Assembly: GCA_000507305.1 (NCBI GenBank)
Contig: DF239215.1
Span: 62,001 to 126,000 of the forward strand
Direction: 5' to 3'
DNA: 64,000 nucleotides
Origin: Breviolum minutum Mf 1.05b.01
Lineage: Eukaryota; Sar; Dinophyceae; Suessiales; Symbiodiniaceae
The notes under the pieces were generated by a model, which ran no database searches, was not told the origin of the DNA, and was given only the letters and a program-made list of their open reading frames with translations. A program made the translations under genes and the position numbers. Below, piece after piece: positions 58,556 to 64,000 of the stretch (its first letter is position 1; every line of letters begins with the position of its first letter).

Positions 58556-59990
58556 CTAGCGGATCTCGGGGATCTCAACCTTTACTGACTCATTTGCCAC
58601 TGGATTACAGGGAAGGGGGCACAACGCAAAGGAGATAGGTGTACCTTCCAGGGAACTAACATATCCCACCTTGGGAATAGGAAAATCATCTTCAAAATGC
58701 CATTTTGGGGGATATGTTAGTTCCCTGGAGGGTAAAATAACCAAATGCCAGCTTCTTCCATCCGTGACCTTTTGATCACCCAAATGGAGGTCACTTAATC
58801 CCTGAAAAAGGCCACTAAAAAGCACCAAAAGGGTGACTCGGAAGAACCTGGTGCTTATTGATGACCAGTGATCAATAATTAAGATCCAAGACTTTGATAA
58901 GACTGGGTTTTTTAGGCCGAATCTATCTTCAAATCTATGGGAACCCCCTTTCCATGGGCAACCTACAACCTTCATTTTCTAGGGGGTGATAACTCATATT
59001 CTTAGGGACTAAAACCCTTCATTTTTCCAGGTTTTGGAGTCCAAAGGTTTTTATTATTCCTCATGACTTATGTTTTGAGTGACAGATCCAGGTCAGTGGA
59101 CCTTCAAAACAAAAATGTCTCCAGGTCTACGGAACTCAACGGAGTTCAACAAGGAAGAAGTAACAAGTAACACGCAACAACAAGTAACAAGTAACAAGTA
59201 GCCAACAACAACAACAACAACAACAACAACAACGCCAAGCCAAGACTTAGATCACCAACGCTTCAATGCGCTCATCTAAAACCTGGCCGGAAAAAAAAAA
59301 AAACGTTTTTAAGCGGAGCTTGTTTTCACGCTGACAAGTCTCTTTGTGTCATGGCAAAATGTGTAGGGTAACCACCAAGAAAAAAAACAAGAAAAAACAT
59401 CTGTCCCAAGGAAATTAGGCATTTGTATGGGGATTGATTAAGGGATAATGATGGATTCATCAGTTGTTTCCTACTGGGGTGGCATTTGTTTTCTAGGATA
59501 CCCTTAACTTCCCATGAGGCTTCCAAGTCATCCCCACGCTACATCAAGGTAAAATAGTCATGCATTTTCTTCAGGCATCATCTACAAAATCCCAGAGGCG
59601 AAAAACAAAAAAAAACATCTCCACATGACAAGGTGACTTCTTCCATGAAAAAAACACTTGGAAGTGGAAAAGTGCAGTTCACTTCCGGTTTCTGTGGCAT
59701 TGGACGCAAATGAGTGGCAAAAATATTCATCTTCAAGTCCCAAGATAAAATGCACCAACACGGATAACCCCGAAAAAGACATGAATTCCATATGTTCATA
59801 CCCTGGGGTCCAAAGACAACAAAAAAATGGTCTTTCCGAAAAAAAAAAAAAGAAAACATGTATTTAAGTTGTGATTTATAATCAACTCTTCCGAGAAAAA
59901 AACTGTTCTTTTGATGGTGGGCGAAAAGACTTACCTGCTATAGAGCACACCCCAGGCAATGCCCCGTTCGCCAACTATGTTCGGAATGCC
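58556..59990 (-). CDS. 3' region of an unidentified gene (two or three exons)
   Basis: 59990-59935 (ctggtgtaag|GGC ... AGCAG|gtaagt) carries a textbook GT donor and reads GIPNIVGERGIAWGVLYS. 58599-58556 follows a strong pyrimidine tract (ccccttccctgtaatccag|TG) and reads ANESVKVEIPEIR before TAG. A middle exon probably lies near 59740-59660 (EYFCHSFASNATETGSELHF, or in another frame MNIFATHLRPMPQKPEVNCT), but phases could not be closed. The first exon begins only about 200 bp downstream of an AsnRS exon, on the same strand, which is odd if both are separate genes. Confidence 0.45.
59204..59234. repeat. (CAA)n microsatellite
   Basis: About ten caa units preceded by degenerate taacaag units. 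The same association of taacaag and caa repeats occurs at 26971-27070. Confidence 0.9.
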
Positions 59991-60191
59991 CTTACACCAG
60001 AGTAAAAGTAGATGGCACAGTTACCATGTATTGGTTTATATAAGCCGTAAGCCCTGTATTAATCTACCTTTTGGGGACTGTGCCATGTACTTTGACCAGG
60101 GGGTATAGCCTGTTGGTGAACCTGGTCTGGTCTATCATCCCGAAGCCATCAGCGTTCGAAAAGGCAATTTTTGTTTAGCCCTTCTGCATGC

Positions 60192-62624
60192 CTCAATGCG
60201 TTCTTCGCGTTGGGAACCACCCACCAATTCCCCAATTCCTGCTGTCATCGTTGCTGGTGATCCAATCGCCCAAAAAGAAATACAACACATTGTGTTTTTC
60301 ACGTTACGTTCATGTGTTTTTGGTGTGTTTTCATGTTTTTTTCCAGATCTGGAGAGAATATATATATATATACTAGATAAACAGCGTAAAAATAAACAAC
60401 TGTCATTGTGTTGCTTGGCCACCTCCGCCATCTTCAAAACTTCTTTGGCTTAGGCTGCAACTAGAAGCTCTTTGAGGCATACACTCTGGGTAAAACTACC
60501 ATGAAAGGTTTCGGAACATCCTGGCGCCGAACAAACCACTGTCTAGAATTTGTGGATTGTGGCTCTTGCTAGTTGAGAAGGGATCAAAGCCAAGTAACTT
60601 GGAGCCTTACCCTCCCCTGAAACTAGGCCCAAAATTATCCCAAAAGAAAAATAAAAAATCTTCCAACCATAGATTTGCACCGGGTAAACTTGCTGTTGGT
60701 TTCAGGAACAGTATGTTCAATATATGTTCAAACAATTGCAACATAATTTTGTTTTCAGCCGTCCTTTTGTTTCAATAGCCACTGCGGGTCTCCATCCCCC
60801 AACCCTACCATGCTGTGCGTCCTGGACATAAGAGGTCCATCGCTGCGACGGTTTTCCCATCTTCATTAAGGCGCATATAAAAGGCCTTACAATCCTGGCA
60901 TTTGTTGGGCCCAGGGAAGGCAGCAGGAATTGAGGGGGAAGGGGCTATGTTTTTTTTGGATTTGCGCTGATTTTTCTCTTACGGTTTGTGAACCAGCTAT
61001 TTTTGAATGGAAACACAAAGTAGAAGACACCAGAAAGAAGCTTTGGTTTCTTTTTAAAGCTACCTTTGAACACATGGTGAGAAAAGCATGATCCCAACGC
61101 CTTGGCGGTGGCATGTAAAGGAGCCATGCCTTGGGGTAGTTGTACACGATCAAGGGACCTTTGCACACCTGATCGGTCAAGAAGCGCCTCAGTTTGCCAG
61201 ATTTGGGCTGGAAAAAGTGTTGAAACTAAAAGCTAAGATCATATACTGTTTTTTCGAATATATAGTTATATAAATATATATACACATGTGTATAATTTAC
61301 ACGTATCAAACTTGTGCGCGTAAACTAACCCAAACAATGGCCTCAAGAGAGAAACTCTGGGGCCACGCACTCATGCTCTGTTTGCAGCTCTTTGCCCCAA
61401 GATACCTCGAATTCCTCGGAGCTTCACAACACAACACCCGAAAAAAAAATAGCCATCCACAAAAAACAACAATCAAGTGAAACCACCCAAAAAATCTGCC
61501 AAAAAATCTCAGTTGGTGGTTTCAACCCCTTTGCAAAATCAAAAATATCAGTCAAAATGGACATCTTCCCCAAATAGGGGTGAAAATTCCAAAAACATTT
61601 GAAACCACCACCTAGTTCTTTTTCAACAGGTGCAATATGGAGAGTTGTGAAACTTAATCTTTTTTTGTCAGGAAGATATGTATGAAAGGACTCCCCCATT
61701 GGGTTTTTTTCTGCCGCAACATTCAAGACAAAGTTGCAAAAACCAAAGCCCGCAGTTGCCAAGAAGAAAGTTTGAAGTGGTTTTCAAACTAATTCCAGTC
61801 ATCACAAGTATGTGAGTCATCAATGAGGTTTCGTTGCATTGATGCTTCAAATTACACCCACAAAAAAAACTCAACATGACAATGGAAAATCACCATGTTT
61901 AATTACAAATGCATCTTCAAATCGTTGTGTTTCCATTCTCATGCCAGTTTTCAGGGGAGTAATGCTGGGTGCCATGGTTGTCTCACGAACGCCGTGTGTC
62001 GAACTTCACATCACCTTTCTCGATGTGCTTCTGTAAAACCTGGCAAGAAGTTTCTACTACCCAACGAGAATAGGCCAACGCGGTCTGCCAAAGGATCTTG
62101 GGGTGAATCAAATATGTTGGCTGTGAAAAAATTGAGGCCAACAAAAAACAAAAAAAAGAACCACATATTTAAGAGTGTTATTTAAGAGCCGCAGTTTTCG
62201 TTTTGCACCCGCAATGTGAGTTGGAGCCTTCGATCGATCAAGAAGTCTAACCTATTAATGGTTGCAATTTTTTGGCTCGGAGAGCACTCATGGTGGTTGA
62301 ACCAACCCATCTGAAAAATATTTCTTCAAATTGGATCATGAAACTGCAAGGATCGGGGTGAAAAGAAAAAAACATTTCTTGTTGGTGGTTTCAACCCCGT
62401 TGAAAAATATTCGTCAAATTGGGAATCTTCCCCAGGTAGGGGTGAAAATTCCAAAAATCTTTGAAACCACCCACCAGATTTGAGTTGCCACCACCAACCG
62501 AGACAAGTTCCTTCTCACTCTGACGGGACCGTCACGAAAAAAAAAAATCCACGAAAACGACCTCCACTGCTTCGGTATAGCTCATCCTTGCGAAGGGTTT
62601 GGAAGCGATCAGCTCCAAACGTTC
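60192..62624 (-). CDS. asnS: asparaginyl-tRNA synthetase, central exons
   Basis: Five exons of AsnRS (EC 6.1.1.22), which charges tRNA-Asn with asparagine. 62624-62562 reads [20 protein letters not shown]. 61414-61371 reads [15 protein letters not shown]. 61187-61130 reads [19 protein letters not shown]. 60894-60822 reads [20 protein letters not shown], then LLCP. 60238-60192 reads [16 protein letters not shown]. Phases are exact across the last three introns (GA|G, AAG|GAT, CCAG|GA). The boxes EHE, YPK..KAFYMR and GGSQREER are diagnostic of bacterial/organellar AsnRS. Donors are GT, GC (AAG|gcatgg, GAG|gcatgc) and apparently GA (CCAG|gacgca). A microexon of about nine codons is missing between the first two exons. 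N-terminal exons lie beyond the window's right part or were not recognised. The C-terminus continues at 23716-22268. Confidence 0.92.
61509..61615. repeat. ~100-bp MITE-like repeat 'ctagttggtggtt...aaaccaccacctag', representative
   Basis: Ends are inverted (agttggtggtttcaa and ttgaaaccaccacct), with a conserved core (gtcaaa.tgg..atcttccccaaatAggggtgaaaa). Other copies lie at 7820-7921, 10831-10941, 11539-11637, 28975-29075, 44030-44140, 45029-45128, 46128-46230 and 58054-58144, with two in tandem at 62287-62477 and half copies at about 14252-14304 and 15617-15670. Several sit in introns of the methyltransferase and AsnRS genes. Confidence 0.88.
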
Positions 62625-62699
62625 CTGGACGGTATGGAAATCTACATGGAGAATCATCTCATGACTTGTCCCTAAGGATCCATACCCTTCCCTAGAATA

Positions 62700-64000
62700 G
62701 GTTTGATGGTCCCAATCCCATCCCCACAATAGGATTGTAGGGTTAATCCCTTTCTCAGGACATACCTGGATGCTTAGGGTGTAAGTAGTTAGGAACCCCA
62801 CCTTTTCCTAAGCCATTTAGGAGTTAGGCCATTTGGAAAAGGGGAAGCAAAACCCAGTTAGGGGGACTTCCGATCACCATAGTTGCTATCTACTTACCAA
62901 ATGGGATGATCCTCCCAAGTAGGGGGAGGATCACGTTTTTGCCAGCAAATTGCTGGCCTTATGAAGGGATTCTTAAGGGACAATGATGGTACGGTTCATA
63001 AATCCCTTGATAAGGTCGGCTGCTTGTGGGGGAGGATTTTCGTGGCATTGGGCGGGGGTGGGCGTGCTTAGATTTCCAATGAATCAAGGTGAATCATGAT
63101 GAGCCGGTCACAAAAAAGTCTCTGATGAATTCTGGGCTTTAATAATACCTTTAAATGCACCAATGGACCGTGGAATCTTGACATAATAAATTAGTACCTA
63201 CCCAACGGTTATGCAAAAGCAACAAAAAAGCTCAGTTGATGGAGGTGAGGTGATGTTTTTAGGTAGATGTTTCAATCATAAATATAGAAAAGTGGGATGG
63301 GGCTACGACAACTAGGCCTTAAGGCTCAACCCCTTCGCTATGGAGGGTTGGTTGAACCATCGAAAGAAGATGGATAGCCGTCTGGTGTCTAAATGATGTC
63401 TTTAAACTAGATTTCTTAGGCGCACTGAGTACAGATGTTTTAAAAGATCAGTCCTCGATTCAATATGGACAATGGACAAACTACCGCTATAGATTCTATA
63501 AATCATTGTAAGCGTGATAACATACGCGATTTGATGATTGCCAGCATGAAATTCATTTGTATAGACATATTTTCTCAATGAGGATCATGCTCAAACACAT
63601 CTTATCATAGCTCGCAAATGATCGATCTAAAAACATGTTCCAAGCACATTCAGAACACTTTGCCGCTATCTTGTGGCTTTTTGAGGCCCTCTAGGTGGGC
63701 CGTGGGCATGTTTGGTGCGTGGGCCCGCAGAGATCCCTTGGCCTAAACCATATGCTGACCACTCTTCGACTATATCGACATATATCAACGTATTTAAAAT
63801 TGTGTTTTCAATCAAGACCATCATCACCATCATCATCATTCATCATCATTCATCATCAACCTATAACATCCTCGTCAAAATCAACTACGAGACCCTCCTA
63901 GAACCTCCATCAATTGTCACCCGAGATTAGCGCAAGCTGTCGTCCTTGCCTAACAACTACTAATGCCACTTACAGCCGTCCATCCATGTTTTTTGCCCCC
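62700..64000. other. right end of window, no exon recognised
   Basis: Upstream AsnRS exons (OB-fold and motif 1/2 region) would be expected here or further right, but I could not find them. The stretch shares a segment around 'gccttatgaagggattcttaa' (62959) with 45765 and holds an atc microsatellite near 63815-63870. Confidence 0.35.

Overview
This is a nuclear genome fragment from an intron-rich eukaryote, most probably a dinoflagellate of the order Suessiales (Symbiodiniaceae or a relative such as Polarella). I infer this from four things. Every exon I can identify by homology lies on the minus strand. Exons are tiny (23-222 nt). Acceptors are mostly AG|G, and donors are a mixture of GT, GC and probably GA. 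Introns are packed with families of ~100-bp hairpin repeats and simple-sequence arrays. Long single-frame ORFs are therefore mostly meaningless here; genes were recovered by chaining short exons whose reading phases agree.

Layout on the minus strand, right to left. (1) 62624-60192: five exons of a bacterial/organellar-type asparaginyl-tRNA synthetase (AsnRS). Its last three exons appear only at 23716-22268, so the gene seems split by about 36.5 kb. (2) Inside that interval lie other minus-strand exons: unidentified 3'-terminal exons (58556-59990, 57226-57330, 54128-54227); a run of Thr/Pro-rich, mucin-like exons (51906-48886, plus a linker exon at 47723); and the dispersed exons of an alpha/beta-hydrolase resembling polyhydroxybutyrate-depolymerase/LpqC-type esterases (47181-35903). 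Further small unassigned exons follow (35199, 34601, 34167, 31756, 30518, 26293, 24884). (3) Downstream of AsnRS: the 3' end of an unidentified gene (17226-16878), then a class I SAM-dependent methyltransferase (15965-9439, seven exons). (4) 7548-1658: several unassigned minus-strand exons, some with membrane or disordered character.

The rest is non-coding: introns, hairpin/MITE-like repeats in at least ten families, microsatellites, a 640-N gap (20239-20878), a 75-N gap inside a poly-C run (41900-41974) and one ambiguous base (48152). I saw no rRNA, tRNA, CRISPR array or intact autonomous transposon. The most interesting points are the split AsnRS with genes of the same strand inside its apparent intron, and the candidate secreted esterase preceded by symmetrical (phase 0-0) Thr-rich exons.
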